DNA from: Puffinus mauretanicus
Lineage: Eukaryota > Chordata > Aves > Procellariiformes > Procellariidae
Reading direction: 5' to 3'
Assembly (NCBI GenBank): GCA_023333565.1
Contig: JAJKFH010003198.1
Span: 828,001-892,000, forward strand
DNA: 64,000 bases
How positions within the stretch are numbered: the stretch's first letter is position 1; every line of letters starts with the position of its first letter. The notes under the pieces were generated by a model. It was not told the origin of the DNA. It saw only the letters and a list, made by a program, of their open reading frames with translations, and made no database searches. Position numbers and translations under genes: made by a program. Of the stretch, positions 63,831-64,000 are shown piece after piece.

Positions 63831-63869
63831 TGCAGCACTCCAGTCGTGAAACTCATCCCACCACGTTTC

Positions 63870-64000
63870 AGAAAACCTGAAAGAAGAAACTCCCTGCAGT
63901 GGACATTAAAGGAATTGTGTGTTGATGCTGTCATCTGAAACAAATTCATGGTTTTTTACCAGATGACTCATAGAATCTGTGATTTTCCACAGAACATGGC
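63870..64000. other. Flank upstream of the CR1 truncation point
   Basis: A short stretch without recognisable features. No CR1 similarity is seen here, so the truncation is real and not caused by the window edge. Confidence 0.6.

Larger units (their letters stand above)
61113..63869 (-). mobile_element. Young CR1 LINE, 5'-truncated, about 2.76 kb
   Basis: The minus strand carries most of CR1 ORF2 followed by a 3' untranslated tail of roughly 90 bases. The plus strand begins with three ATCATAGA-type units (61113-61140), the CR1 3' terminal microsatellite, then GTTGGAAAAGACCTCTAAGA. The copy runs through the reverse transcriptase into the endonuclease and loses similarity near 63869, just past the sequence for SETWWDEFHDW. 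It therefore lacks the first endonuclease motif and ORF1. It is the least decayed copy in the window. A single base is missing near 62482-62484, where the 12.7 kb copy has one more C, and this splits the frame in two. Confidence 0.97.

Overview
The window looks like gene-poor, AT-rich nuclear DNA from a bird. The evidence is a series of chicken-repeat-1 (CR1) LINE copies. Those that keep a clear 3' end finish in the short ATTCTATGA-type repeat typical of avian CR1. There is also a solo LTR whose outer sequences match a familiar avian endogenous-retrovirus LTR type. CR1 age ranges from a barely decayed copy at 61113-63869 to very old relics near 3.0, 8.5-9.3, 15.0, 31.2 and 38.1 kb. I find no functional protein-coding gene, no tRNA or rRNA gene and no CRISPR array. 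The only convincing coding similarity is to the CR1 second open reading frame (endonuclease plus reverse transcriptase).

Layout. From 0 to 12.7 kb there is unique AT-rich DNA with an ancient CR1 3' piece (3.0 kb), a MIR-like SINE relic (6.3 kb) and a long ancient CR1 relic (8.46-9.33 kb). A 5'-truncated, moderately young CR1 lies at 12746-14322 (minus). An old plus-strand CR1 relic at 15.0 kb is followed directly by a small tandem array. A 187-base uninterrupted purine tract built from GGGAAA and then GGGAA units lies at 16710-16896. An older CR1 interior piece without its 3' end (23845-25125) abuts a solo LTR (25126-25650), and a short plus-strand CR1 3' piece follows at 26.3 kb. From 27.5 to 30.2 kb two near-identical copies of about 180 bases lie in direct orientation around a tRNA-like inverted-repeat SINE relic at 28.2 kb. 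Further on are an imperfect hairpin (30.9 kb), more ancient CR1 pieces, a perfect 32-base palindrome with a CArG-box centre (42321-42352), a stretch at 48.2-48.56 kb that reads like broken coding sequence in three successive frames, and the youngest CR1 at the right end.

Function. The window reads as intergenic or deep intronic DNA shaped by retrotransposition. No set of genes works together here. The best candidates for something not explained by known repeats are the 32-base palindrome, the 180-base duplicated block, the purine tract and the broken coding-like stretch. All family assignments were made by eye from remembered consensus features and should be confirmed with a repeat-library search. 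I did not find a clearly new biological system.
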